In this document: positions 8,470-17,256 of the stretch, one piece after another | Layout of the letters: each line of letters opens with the position of its first letter | Numbering within the stretch: the stretch's first letter is position 1 | Assembly: GCA_015056625.1 (NCBI GenBank) | Contig: SVFY01000009.1 | Location: 1-64,000, forward strand | DNA: 64,000 bases | From: Butyrivibrio sp. | GTDB lineage: Bacteria; Bacillota; Clostridia; Lachnospirales; Lachnospiraceae | Reading direction: 5' to 3' | The notes under the pieces: generated by a model | The model's database searches: none | What the model was told of the DNA's origin: nothing | Seen by the model: only the letters and a program-made list of their open reading frames with translations | Program-made: the position numbers and the translations under genes

Positions 8470-8679
8470 ATGAGTAAGAATATTAAAAATGCCTTGCTAG
8501 GTGAAGATGAGCTTGAGCAGGTTTCTGGAGGAAAAGAATCTACTGCCAAGCATATCATCAAAACATCCAACATACAGCAGATCATCTGCAAGTATTGCAA
8601 ACAGCCATTTTTTGCGGACATTAACAAAAAGCAGGTAACCTGTACACACTGCAGAAAAAGGAACACTCTTGACGGCTGA
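8470..8679 (+). CDS. Small double-glycine-leader peptide with zinc-ribbon Cys pairs
   Basis: A 69-residue protein with a clear ribosome site (agggagaaat). Residues 10-21 (LGEDELEQVSGG) match a bacteriocin-type double-glycine leader; cleavage after Gly21 would leave 48 residues. The mature part has two CxxC pairs (CKYC ... CTHC, 18 residues apart), the pattern of a small zinc ribbon. A secreted, leader-processed zinc-ribbon peptide is unusual; alternatively the leader-like sequence is used for docking or is a relic. No exporter is in the window. The upstream box is shared with the 50-residue peptide at 6500. Confidence 0.75.
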   Translation: MSKNIKNALLGEDELEQVSGGKESTAKHIIKTSNIQQIICKYCKQPFFADINKKQVTCTHCRKRNTLDG

Positions 8680-8695
8680 TTTAATCTTTATTTCA

Positions 8696-8724
8696 TTGAG
8701 CCGTGCACTAAAAACAGATATAAT
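8696..8724 (+). promoter_or_regulatory. Sigma-A promoter for the HAD-like gene
   Basis: ttgagc (8696-8701), exactly 17 nt, then tataat (8719-8724), 37 nt before the ATG at 8761. This is one of the best promoter matches in the window. Confidence 0.7.
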
Positions 8725-8760
8725 TAATCTATATTGACTATAATCAAGGGGCGTGATTTC

Positions 8761-9237
8761 ATGAAGATTTCTTTTGATCTGGATGAAGTACTGTTTGTTT
8801 CGCCTGATTCTTATGAGGTTGAACCGGAGCTACGGTTTCCGCTTAATAAGATGTTTACCGAGAGACTTAGAAAAGGGACTGTATATCTGATAAATGAACT
8901 TCAAAAAAGAGGCTTTGAAGTGTGGGTTTACACTTCTTCTTTCAGGAGTGACGTGTACATTAAGGGACTGTTTCGACAGTACGGAATTCACTTTGATCAG
9001 ATAGTAAATGGATACAGGCACAAAGCTGAGGTCCAGGGTAACAGAGAACAGCTCCTGCCTCAGAAGATGCCGCAGTTTTACAGGATATCGCTTCATATAG
9101 ATGACGAGGACGTTATTGTGCAGAACGCAAGGACCTACGGATACAAGGTGCTTCAGATCTGCGATCCGGATCCTGACTGGACCACAAAGATCATTGATGA
9201 GGCTGAGCGCATCAGAAAGCTAGAAGAAGGGAAGTAA
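8761..9237 (+). CDS. HAD-superfamily hydrolase-like protein
   Basis: 158 residues from the ATG at 8761, which has an aaggggcgtg ribosome site; an upstream in-frame start at 8734 is not supported. Motif I is FDLDEVL (D6 and D8, nucleophile and acid/base). Motif II is YTSSF with the Ser/Thr, and motif IV is HIDDEDV, supplying the acidic metal ligands. The short size with no obvious cap makes it a small phosphatase of unknown substrate. It is followed 6 nt later by an unknown gene and then a terminator, so the two form a small operon separate from the tail cluster. Confidence 0.75.
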   Translation: MKISFDLDEVLFVSPDSYEVEPELRFPLNKMFTERLRKGTVYLINELQKRGFEVWVYTSSFRSDVYIKGLFRQYGIHFDQIVNGYRHKAEVQGNREQLLPQKMPQFYRISLHIDDEDVIVQNARTYGYKVLQICDPDPDWTTKIIDEAERIRKLEEGK

Positions 9238-9243
9238 ACCTTT

Positions 9244-9576
9244 ATGACAGAACAGGATAAGAGAGAGAGAATAGCTTACGCTGAATATCTTCTGGTGAAG
9301 AGTGGAGCAGCTCCAACGGATATAAAACCCAGAGGACAGGGAGAAAAAGAAAATAGGCACGTGTATATATTTGGTGACAACTTCTATCGTATCGGAGAAG
9401 CAACTTTTGAAGGAATTGATGATCCTTATGTGGTGATCAGTTGCACGGATACCAAGAAGTACGCCGAATATGGACTGTTTGATGACATCCATGCATTTGA
9501 ATTTACACTTAGCAATGAGGAGATGGAAAAAGAAATACGCTTCGCTCTTGGGCTGGATGAACTATTTCCAAGTTGA
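9244..9576 (+). CDS. Hypothetical protein, 110 aa
   Basis: A soluble mixed alpha/beta protein with no recognised family, TM helix or signal peptide. Start ATG at 9244 with a gaagggaagtaa site overlapping the end of the HAD-like gene, so the two are translated from one message. The composition is acidic at the C-terminus (EEMEKEIRFALGLDELF). Small size and context could suit an immunity-like or regulatory protein, but nothing in the sequence proves it. Confidence 0.6.
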   Translation: MTEQDKRERIAYAEYLLVKSGAAPTDIKPRGQGEKENRHVYIFGDNFYRIGEATFEGIDDPYVVISCTDTKKYAEYGLFDDIHAFEFTLSNEEMEKEIRFALGLDELFPS

Positions 9577-9582
9577 TAATGA

Positions 9583-9641
9583 CCGCCTTAATAGACTGAC
9601 TCAGACAACAGTGAGACAGACAGTTTAAGGCGGCTTTTTTT
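9583..9641 (+). terminator. Intrinsic terminator before the CIS operon
   Basis: Outer stem ccgccttaa (9583-9591) with ttaaggcgg (9625-9633), an inner imperfect stem of ctgactca-type sequence, then c and seven T (9635-9641). It separates the HAD operon from the AAA+ gene 22 nt downstream. Confidence 0.8.
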
Positions 9642-9663
9642 ATTCGTTAGTGGGGACGGTTAA

Positions 9664-11772
9664 ATGAATTATCTGGATTATTTTGATGAAAAAGAAAGAG
9701 ATATCCCATTTACAAGCGGACTTGAATCAACAGCTGCGTACCTTAGATGGTATGACATGTTTCTTCAGGCTGCTGCTGAGAGGCAAAATGGAGTAGAGGA
9801 CAGTAAGCTTAGGGCGCCTTTGCAGGCTGCAGCTGGAATCCTTGGCAGCAGAGTGATGGCTTCTGAGGGAAGACAGACAACTGGAGAATTTGGACTTAGC
9901 ATAGTCAACGTGGCAGCGGAATATGGCCTTTATGACTTTAGTTTTTTCTGCCTGCTTATGGCTGTGGCCCAGGAGATGGATGGCCATTACATTCTTGGAT
10001 ACAGTGCTCTTTCAGAGGATTTACCTTCTAAGGTACCGACCTTTGCCCTGGCGCAGGACATCTACAGCGTCATAGCCGATGGTGAGAACGTTTTCGACAT
10101 TGGCAGGATCAGAAATGCACTGGAATACTGTCCGCTTTTTACCATCACAAGAAGTGTCAAGGGACAGGGAAGTTTGTTTGACAGCTTTGAAGCAAACAGA
10201 CAGCTTACGGCTCTTCTTAAAGGCGATTATGTACTGCCCAATGAGCTTTCAATGCTTGGAGGTGAGTATAGCGGAGAAGACGCCTCAAAAGCTATTGTTT
10301 ACAAGGAGAAGGTTGCAGCTCTTTCCAACTTCATAAAAGCCCTTGATTTGGAGGCGCAAAAGAAGATGGAGAAAAGTGAGCTTCCCATGGACACAGTGAT
10401 CCAGATTGCTGGCAAAAGAGACTGCGGATATCTTGACTTTATCAGACACGGTATTGGAATAGATAAAAACATCCTGACCATGGACTTTACACTTTTACAG
10501 GCCATGGACAGCGAAAAATACAGACAGGTAGTCGATGATTATCTTGTAAGAGCAAGGCTCCTTAAAGATGAACTGGTTATCTTGACAGGAGGATCAGAAG
10601 ATGAAACGGCCATTAACTTACTACTTAAAAGAATACTTGGACAGCTTGACAGAGTTTTTGTTGTAACAGATGAAAACACCATCTTAAGGCTCCCGGTTGG
10701 CGACTGCCAGATTTATAAGATCAGCTTGCCGGTCCCATCAGGATCAGAGCAGCAGGATCTCTGGAAAAAAGAGCTGTCTCAGATAAAGACTTCAAAAGAT
10801 GTGGATCCCAAGGATTTTGCAGGCAGATACAGGCTGCGTCCTGATGTCATAACAAGATGCGCAAGGCTTTCCTTAAACGAAGCCTCATCTAAAGGCAAAA
10901 AGACAGTATCGGCTGAGGACATAACAGGAGCAGTCCTTGCAAATACTACCTCTGTCCTTGACAGCCTGTGCGACAGGATGCCCCTTAGCTTTACCTGGGA
11001 TGATCTGGTTGTGGATGAGAAGCAAAGAAAGATCATGGACACTTTAGTGAGCCGGGTCAGGAACAGGAATCTGGTGGATGAGGAGTGGGGCTTTAATAAA
11101 AAGGTTCCCTATGGAAGAGGCGTCAGTATGATCATGTACGGACCTCCCGGAACAGGTAAGACCATGGCAGCACAGGTTATGGCAAAAGAGATAGGAATGG
11201 CCCTCTACAGAGTCGACTTATCCCAGCTTGTTGACAAGTATATAGGCGAGACAGAAAAGAATATCGGAAAGATATTTGATGCTGCATCAGATGGGAACGT
11301 TATCTTGTTTTTTGATGAGGCTGATTCTCTTTTCTCAAAAAGGACAGAAGTTTCATCATCCAATGACAAGCACGCAAACACAGAAGTTGCCTATCTTCTT
11401 CAAAAGATCGAGCAGCACGACGGGATTTCTTTTCTTGCAACCAACAGATTTGGAGATTTCGACAAGGCTTTTGTAAGGCGAATAACCTACGCTGTGCATC
11501 TTGAAAGACCTGATGAAGCAAAGAGGCTTGAGCTGTTTGAAAAGATACTTCCTGATAAGACCCCAAGGGATAAAGACCTTAACCTTAAATACTTTGCAGA
11601 CACCTTTGATCTTAGTGGAAGTGAGATAAAAGAAGTATTGTACAGTGCAGCATTTATTGCAGCAAGAGAAGGAGCTGACCTTGGTAACAGACATATATCT
11701 GAGGCTATAAGGTACCAGCAGGAAAAGACTGGTAAGGTGTTCCAGGGCGCTGACTTTGGCAGCTACTATTAA
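9664..11772 (+). CDS. AAA+ ATPase of the contractile injection system (first copy)
   Basis: 702 residues. The C-terminal third is a single AAA+ module: Walker A GPPGTGKT at 493-500, Walker B ILFFDEAD with D551 and E552, sensor-1 region FLATNR, and an arginine-rich VRRI motif. The N-terminal 450 residues have no clear catalytic motif and are probably a substrate- or partner-binding region. AAA+ ATPases with this layout are standard members of eCIS clusters (Afp15/Pvc15 type), where they act in assembly or disassembly; this role is by family. The neighbour downstream is a large candidate cargo protein. A second AAA+ protein with a different N-terminus lies at 48043. No membrane segments are seen. 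Confidence 0.85.
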   Translation: MNYLDYFDEKERDIPFTSGLESTAAYLRWYDMFLQAAAERQNGVEDSKLRAPLQAAAGILGSRVMASEGRQTTGEFGLSIVNVAAEYGLYDFSFFCLLMAVAQEMDGHYILGYSALSEDLPSKVPTFALAQDIYSVIADGENVFDIGRIRNALEYCPLFTITRSVKGQGSLFDSFEANRQLTALLKGDYVLPNELSMLGGEYSGEDASKAIVYKEKVAALSNFIKALDLEAQKKMEKSELPMDTVIQIAGKRDCGYLDFIRHGIGIDKNILTMDFTLLQAMDSEKYRQVVDDYLVRARLLKDELVILTGGSEDETAINLLLKRILGQLDRVFVVTDENTILRLPVGDCQIYKISLPVPSGSEQQDLWKKELSQIKTSKDVDPKDFAGRYRLRPDVITRCARLSLNEASSKGKKTVSAEDITGAVLANTTSVLDSLCDRMPLSFTWDDLVVDEKQRKIMDTLVSRVRNRNLVDEEWGFNKKVPYGRGVSMIMYGPPGTGKTMAAQVMAKEIGMALYRVDLSQLVDKYIGETEKNIGKIFDAASDGNVILFFDEADSLFSKRTEVSSSNDKHANTEVAYLLQKIEQHDGISFLATNRFGDFDKAFVRRITYAVHLERPDEAKRLELFEKILPDKTPRDKDLNLKYFADTFDLSGSEIKEVLYSAAFIAAREGADLGNRHISEAIRYQQEKTGKVFQGADFGSYY

Positions 11773-11818
11773 GTTTTACTGATATTATTTCTAAAATACG
11801 AGGAAAAGGGGATAAAAT

Positions 11819-14347
11819 ATGCCTCCAAAATTAGATCATTCAAATTCAGAGATGGCAAAAAGCGCCGAGCTTAATAAACTTAAAATTCAAGGCCTTGCTG
11901 AGATCTACAGATATAGGAGATATGAAGCAGGGGATGTTACAAACTATGAGCTTGAAGGAAAAAGACAGGCGAAGAAATTTAGCCTCTTTCGGTGGCTGTT
12001 CAAAAAGACAAAGAGCAATATGGGGCGTTTTATTCCACAAACTCCACAGAAGCAGGACAGCATAAGTGCTATGGACAGTAATGGAAAAGCTCCAGTTGGC
12101 TCATATTTTGACCCCCTTGGACTTAAGATAATAAGGCCAAAACTTGTACAGGAATTGGGAGTAGATGACGAAACTGACTATGAAGAGGCAGATCAGGAAG
12201 CTGTTAATGTTGAGAATGACTTTGTCGCTAGAGTTGGAGATGAGATCAAAAATATTTCAGAGAATGACTATGAGGAACATCTCATGGATGAAAACTCTGA
12301 GCTTGCTCTTCCTCAGGTTGTCAACGGGAACAAGGAAGATTATGGTGACATTGATGAGCTTGCGGAGGCATACAACGGCGGAAGACCGTTTATTCCGGAA
12401 CCTGGTTATGTAGAGGATATTCCTGATGATTTCCAGATAGAACTTAAGGTTTATGAAGCTCCTCCAAAATACAGTCTTGAATGGGAGCAGTATAGGGCTG
12501 AACACACTAAGGGTGTATCTGCCATGGTGAAAAACTTTTTCAGAAAGATGTTACTTATCAAAGTCCCGGATATGACTGATATTGAGAGTGATTTTATTGA
12601 ATCCCTTCCTGAGTACAAGCGGATAAGACGGGAGGGAGAGCAGCAAGCCAGACTGATGAAGCAAAAATACAATCCAAGGCTTGATAATAAGCTTATGAGC
12701 TTTAAAATTCAGACCTCTGCAGCAATCAAATCAGAGAGTCAGGGACACTCCATAGTCAAGCTCGTTGCAACAAAAAATGGTAAAGATCTATCCAGATACA
12801 GTTTCATGTTTGGAGCTATTGCAAATGGAGGAATATCCGGAGCGTCCCGTGGAGGCGTGTCTAATCCGGCACCGGATTCAGAAGTGGGCGTAGTAAAGGC
12901 AAGACAGAATATTTCCTATCCTAACTATTTAAGAGCAGCTGCAAAAGTACGCGGGGTTGTAGGCTCTATGAAGTCTTACGCATTCCTTAGATACAATTGC
13001 ACAAGCTTTGCTGCTCAGATTGCTCAGGCAGCCGGTCTTGATATCAAGCCTGAGGATACCACAAGAAAGATGATGACCTTCAGGCACAGGGAGGAAAGGG
13101 TTGAGACTCCTTATGATTTCGCCAATTACATCAGGGGGATTAATGAGAGGCAGCAGGCCAGGGAGCAGAGAGAGGATCAGGATGAGGCTATGACTGAAGC
13201 TGTACAGCATGAAAAGGATCAGTTCCTTTCCAGGAGAGAAGAACTTTTTACCACCTACAGCAAGTTCCTGCCAAGGATTGAGATGCTTAATATGCTCATA
13301 GATTCAGATTTTGCCACCATGCAGGAGGCTGAAGACGGATTCAGGCAGCTGATAGGAAGGATATTAACTGAAGTAGATAACATCAACAAAAAATACCCAA
13401 TAGAAGGGCTTGAAGGGGATGCTCTTGATAATGTTCTCAGGAACAGACGAAGAGATATAAATCTTTCGATTGGTGCTGTTACTGAAGAAGGTGCGATCTC
13501 AAAGCTGTTTATAAAGGAAAATAACGTCAGGGCAAGCTTCCTGATCCTGAATAAGCCATTCACAGTTGACAATGTAAGGGATCTGTTTATAAACAATGGT
13601 ATTGCAAGTGTCAATGCTGATGAGAAAGAACTTGTGGCTAAGATCAGGGAAAGCAGCGTTTTTAAGGAAAGATATATGAATATTCCGGAGGAGACTGGTA
13701 TCGAAAACAAGCTTGCAGAAGACATTCTCTTCAGGATCCAGACCAAGCAGGAAGAAATTGCAAGGAGCATTATAGATGCCTGCGATGGAAAGGAGAATGA
13801 AAAACTGATACAGTCTCTTAACACAGCTCTTGGAGAGTACAGGTTATCTCAGCTTACAGTGAAAATCCTGGATTCTTCAGAAGAATTTGAATCATTCGTA
13901 CAAAAGAGCGAAATTGAATTTCCAAAGTTTGAGGATTATGCGACAGTAAAGCCAAGGAAAGAGAAAAAGGAGCAGAAGGCTCCTGAAGATAAGAAGCCAT
14001 TAACGAGGTTGACTACTCAAAAAGCCAAGGAAATTGCTTCTTTAGTATCCGATATTTCTTCAGAGACTGCAGAAACGTTTGTTGAAATCTTTTCAAAGGC
14101 AGTAGGAATAGAAGGCAGGATGGCAGGCCGCCCTATAACCAGCGTGGTTGCACTTATAAACTTTATGGTGTCAGCTGGCAGGATGTCAGAGCTTTCAGAT
14201 GATGCAATTGGTCTTTATAACAATATCATTGAGTCCAAAGAACCTGCTGATGCATTAAATCACTTTAAAGAATTCTTTAATTCAGTAGCAACCAAGCTGA
14301 ACAAAGAAAAACTTACTTCCCTGATGATGATGTCAGATATTGAATAA
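11819..14347 (+). CDS. Large candidate CIS cargo/toxin with permuted papain-like motif
   Basis: 842 residues, soluble, no signal peptide. A central region (about 295-425) carries H310 in GHSIVKL followed 84 residues later by C394 in YNCTSFAAQIAQAAG. This His-before-Cys order and the NC..F motif are typical of circularly permuted papain folds (LRAT/NlpC-related) found in toxins and amidases or acyltransferases. The N-terminal 290 residues are polar with acidic stretches, and the C-terminal half is helical and coiled. It directly follows the AAA+ gene (46 nt) and precedes the tail genes. Its position, size and catalytic-looking core suggest a cargo loaded into the tube or a cargo-linked enzyme. 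That is inference; a structural role cannot be excluded. Confidence 0.6.
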   Translation: MPPKLDHSNSEMAKSAELNKLKIQGLAEIYRYRRYEAGDVTNYELEGKRQAKKFSLFRWLFKKTKSNMGRFIPQTPQKQDSISAMDSNGKAPVGSYFDPLGLKIIRPKLVQELGVDDETDYEEADQEAVNVENDFVARVGDEIKNISENDYEEHLMDENSELALPQVVNGNKEDYGDIDELAEAYNGGRPFIPEPGYVEDIPDDFQIELKVYEAPPKYSLEWEQYRAEHTKGVSAMVKNFFRKMLLIKVPDMTDIESDFIESLPEYKRIRREGEQQARLMKQKYNPRLDNKLMSFKIQTSAAIKSESQGHSIVKLVATKNGKDLSRYSFMFGAIANGGISGASRGGVSNPAPDSEVGVVKARQNISYPNYLRAAAKVRGVVGSMKSYAFLRYNCTSFAAQIAQAAGLDIKPEDTTRKMMTFRHREERVETPYDFANYIRGINERQQAREQREDQDEAMTEAVQHEKDQFLSRREELFTTYSKFLPRIEMLNMLIDSDFATMQEAEDGFRQLIGRILTEVDNINKKYPIEGLEGDALDNVLRNRRRDINLSIGAVTEEGAISKLFIKENNVRASFLILNKPFTVDNVRDLFINNGIASVNADEKELVAKIRESSVFKERYMNIPEETGIENKLAEDILFRIQTKQEEIARSIIDACDGKENEKLIQSLNTALGEYRLSQLTVKILDSSEEFESFVQKSEIEFPKFEDYATVKPRKEKKEQKAPEDKKPLTRLTTQKAKEIASLVSDISSETAETFVEIFSKAVGIEGRMAGRPITSVVALINFMVSAGRMSELSDDAIGLYNNIIESKEPADALNHFKEFFNSVATKLNKEKLTSLMMMSDIE

Positions 14348-14374
14348 AAAAGAACTGATTTTGGGAGGTAGAAC

Positions 14375-14437
14375 ATGCTGGCGACACTTATAATTTATAA
14401 AAATTTTATTTCACATATTATTACAATAGGTGCATGA
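14375..14437 (+). CDS. Possible 20-residue hydrophobic leader peptide
   Basis: A 20-codon ORF with an excellent ribosome site (gggaggtagaac) reads MLATLIIYKNFISHIITIGA. It lies in the 175-nt gap between the cargo candidate and the next gene. It may be a translated leader, a tiny membrane peptide or chance. AT-rich sequence with no obvious terminator follows up to the next ribosome site (cagaggggg). Confidence 0.3.
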   Translation: MLATLIIYKNFISHIITIGA

Positions 14438-14522
14438 TTAATTCGTTAGTGTGTTATCATAGTATGAGGACTACTATATCTTGTGTTTTTGACTTTATGA
14501 TTCAGAGGGGGAATCTTTTAAA

Positions 14523-16385
14523 ATGGCAAGCAATCAAGTGTATCCATTCGAAAGAAATCGTTACTATCCAGGCAAAATGCTCACAACAGCTGATTTCCAG
14601 GCTGAACAGAGCTATCACATCAACAAGCTTCGGTTCATGAACAGCCTTATGTATGGCGCTGGAATCGTGTGCGGTTGTAGCGTGGTCAATCTGGACGATC
14701 TCTCAATCCTTGTAGAGAGCGGCGTTGTTATTGACGGTAGTGGCCGTGAGATAATAATCGATTCGTCTTTGGTAAAAAAGCTTTCGGCTATCGAGGGCTT
14801 TGATGATCTAAACAGCGATACTGCATGTCTGTGTGTCCGCTACAAAGAAAAAGACATTCATTCTGTTTATGCGGTAAGTCACAAGGAATCCGATCAGGAG
14901 TATGAGTTCAACCGCATAAGTGAAGGTTTTGAGATGTTCCTTGTAGACAAGGACGAATTCGACGAAGGCTTCGAAATGGAATCTGAATTCCTTCAGACTG
15001 AGAGCCTGTTTATGGGCGCCAATTTTGAAGGAAGTATCACTATGCCTACAATTGTCAGCAAAGGCCGCAATGTAAAGGCAAGAGTTGAAATCCGCAAGAC
15101 AAGCGCTGCGGATGTGAAGCTGTCATATAGAGCTATTTTGGATATCCCCAGCTTTTCTGCCCCCGACGGATCCCAACAGATAGATATTGAAATAGATGAT
15201 ATTGAACTTCCAGAAGGTGGAGTATACTACAAGGATCTTTGGATGGAAGTTCATAACAATGCAGGTATTGAGAGTAATGTGATCCTAAGAAGCGGATCAG
15301 CAACTGCTTTTGAAAACGACAAGGCTATTTCAGCAGAGAATAGCTTTGCCATGAAGGTTAGATTCTCAGAAGATACACCATCTTCTCTTATAAGAAGAGA
15401 AACTGGTAAGCTCTCTCTTGAAATGAGACAGGCTGTCACATCAGATGCCATAAAGCTTGCTGAGATCGATCTTATGAGAACTGACAGCGCTTATGTTATC
15501 GAGAACATAAGAGAGGTTAAAAAGAACCAGTATATCGACCTTCCTGCCCAGACTGGTATCAGAAATGACTACATGGAGTTTTTTAATAAGGAAGTAGATA
15601 TTAAGGAAAAGCACGGCGAGTCTTCCTTTGAGCCATCCAAGGCTCCAGTTGTAGAGTACACAGGGTCAGAGCTTAAGAACGTTGCAACAGGCGTGCTTGA
15701 GATCCCTCTTGGAAGAGATGCAAGAAAGGGCGACATCAGATATTCAGGTGAGATCACCCATGGCCTTGGATCGGGAAATGTCTATGTATCAATAGGCTAT
15801 GAGTATATTTCTCAGGATCAGACCCTTGGCGCAAGTGCCAAGAGCACTGTTTATGGTAATCCAGAGCTCTTTTCAAGACAGGCTCAGCAGCTTGTTGACG
15901 CTGAGACTGCTGTAAGAGTGCTCAATGATAAAGGAAGCTTTGTTGTTGCAGCAAGACTTCTTAGAGATGTGGACTTCTTGGTTCTTACCTACAGATGGGT
16001 TGCTATCAAGTTCCCTTCAGGAGAAGAGCTTGAGGCAGCAGATTACTATGGCAAGTCCATCACTGCCAAGACTCCTACAGTAGTTATGAGACCCAGGGAA
16101 AATTACTACTTTGGAGTTCAGTTCAACAATATGGATCCATGCAGTATCACATACGAGCTCACGGCTCCCGGAACAGGAGAGGTTTCAACTGATGGTGTAT
16201 ATTCTGCTCCTGCAAAAGAGGGTGTATATGAGATCCGTATTTACTGTTCAGACATGCCTATGGTATGTACTTATGCTTATGCAATCGTTAAATCCACAGC
16301 TACGGAGGAGGATGTAGGAAGCATCAAGGAACAGGAAAGTGAGCCAATGGTCAAGCTACCGGATATGAAGGAATTCAACCTCTAA
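14523..16385 (+). CDS. CIS-associated 'LTxxDFxxEQ' protein with C-terminal Ig-like domain
   Basis: 620 residues. The N-terminus (about 6-75) has the pattern RNRYYPGKMLTTADFQAEQ ... GAGIVCGC ... GVVIDGSGREI. From memory, this pattern recurs in uncharacterised proteins of eCIS and phage-tail clusters (RYFxGxLLTxxDFxxEQ...GxGVVxGL). The middle is beta-rich and the last 80 residues resemble a bacterial Ig-like fold. No TM helix or signal peptide. The family may attach to the baseplate or act as a fibre or adaptor; this is inference from context. Start ATG has a cagaggggg site. It opens a tight six-gene block ending at 25728, with gaps of 13, 12, 17, -14 and 0 nt. Confidence 0.7.
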   Translation: MASNQVYPFERNRYYPGKMLTTADFQAEQSYHINKLRFMNSLMYGAGIVCGCSVVNLDDLSILVESGVVIDGSGREIIIDSSLVKKLSAIEGFDDLNSDTACLCVRYKEKDIHSVYAVSHKESDQEYEFNRISEGFEMFLVDKDEFDEGFEMESEFLQTESLFMGANFEGSITMPTIVSKGRNVKARVEIRKTSAADVKLSYRAILDIPSFSAPDGSQQIDIEIDDIELPEGGVYYKDLWMEVHNNAGIESNVILRSGSATAFENDKAISAENSFAMKVRFSEDTPSSLIRRETGKLSLEMRQAVTSDAIKLAEIDLMRTDSAYVIENIREVKKNQYIDLPAQTGIRNDYMEFFNKEVDIKEKHGESSFEPSKAPVVEYTGSELKNVATGVLEIPLGRDARKGDIRYSGEITHGLGSGNVYVSIGYEYISQDQTLGASAKSTVYGNPELFSRQAQQLVDAETAVRVLNDKGSFVVAARLLRDVDFLVLTYRWVAIKFPSGEELEAADYYGKSITAKTPTVVMRPRENYYFGVQFNNMDPCSITYELTAPGTGEVSTDGVYSAPAKEGVYEIRIYCSDMPMVCTYAYAIVKSTATEEDVGSIKEQESEPMVKLPDMKEFNL

Positions 16386-16398
16386 AGGGGATTAAAGA

Positions 16399-17244
16399 AT
16401 GATCTACGAGTCCGACAAAATGCGGCTTTTGCCGGTGGCCACCAGAAGTCTTGGGGAAGTGAATGACTGCTATATCTGCAGGGATTTGAATTCTTCAGGT
16501 GGAATTTTATATACGACAGTGGTGATCCACCAGCACGAAGTGGTACGCAAAGTTCTGGAACTGTTTAAGTTCTCCGGCAGAAGCGGAGAGCAGATACTGG
16601 TTGATAACTTTGCTGTAGGTGAAAAGCATGTTCTTGTTTTTCCCTACCACAACGAAAGACCGCTATTTGATTTCTATGAGGGGGAGTCAATGACGCTGGC
16701 TCAGTGCGAAGATATTTGTATCAGCACGATTCTTGCCTGCATAACGTCAGATCTCCCATATCCAATTTTATATTTGCTACTTAGTAACGGTAAGCTGAAT
16801 CTGTCTGGTGACGGTTCGGTCTATTTTGGGTACGAAATGGACCTTAGCGAGCTAAACAGCGAGATAGGCGAAAAAGAGTGTACCGATGTGTGCGCAAGAA
16901 CGCTCCTTCTCCTTCTTCAGCCCAAGTCAGGACAGAAGGCTACAAGCTTTTATCTGCTTGAGAAAAAGGTAGCCAATGGCAGTTACCACAGATTTACAGA
17001 TCTGTACAGGGATATCACCATAGCTGCTGTTACCAAAAAGAAGATAACTCCATGGTTTTTATTTAAGCTGTGGGTTAAAAGAAATCAGGATGCTATCATC
17101 GGGATATTGTTCTGGATAAGCCTTATCCTGGGAATTATTGCTCTTTCCATCATCCTTTCAAGGGTACTGCTTGGAGGCAATTCCTGGTTTAGATTACTGT
17201 TTAACACATTTAAGAAGATAGGAACTGAGAGTCTGTTGCAATAG
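16399..17244 (+). CDS. Single-TM protein, possibly kinase-fold-like, CIS-linked
   Basis: 281 residues. The first 210 are soluble and the segment at about 230-256 is one strong TM helix, so the bulk is probably cytoplasmic with a short outer tail. The stretch NLSGDGSVYFGYEMDLSEL faintly recalls a kinase catalytic loop and activation region, but the N-lobe Lys and HRD motif are not visible. If related it is a pseudokinase, as in EssB-type secretion proteins. I am not sure of this. It lies 13 nt after the 'LTxxDF' protein and 12 nt before the multi-TM sensor, which supports a joint role at the membrane. Confidence 0.6.
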   Translation: MIYESDKMRLLPVATRSLGEVNDCYICRDLNSSGGILYTTVVIHQHEVVRKVLELFKFSGRSGEQILVDNFAVGEKHVLVFPYHNERPLFDFYEGESMTLAQCEDICISTILACITSDLPYPILYLLLSNGKLNLSGDGSVYFGYEMDLSELNSEIGEKECTDVCARTLLLLLQPKSGQKATSFYLLEKKVANGSYHRFTDLYRDITIAAVTKKKITPWFLFKLWVKRNQDAIIGILFWISLILGIIALSIILSRVLLGGNSWFRLLFNTFKKIGTESLLQ

Positions 17245-17256
17245 GAGAACCTATAG

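Noticed and set aside
9642..14451. Shared 11-mer attcgttagtg before 9664 and before 14523
   Set aside because: A match of this length is expected by chance in 64 kb and it has no fixed distance to the genes.
14434..14640. Plus-strand ORF of 68 aa overlapping the start of the 620-aa protein
   Set aside because: Out of frame with the well-supported gene at 14523 and has no ribosome site.
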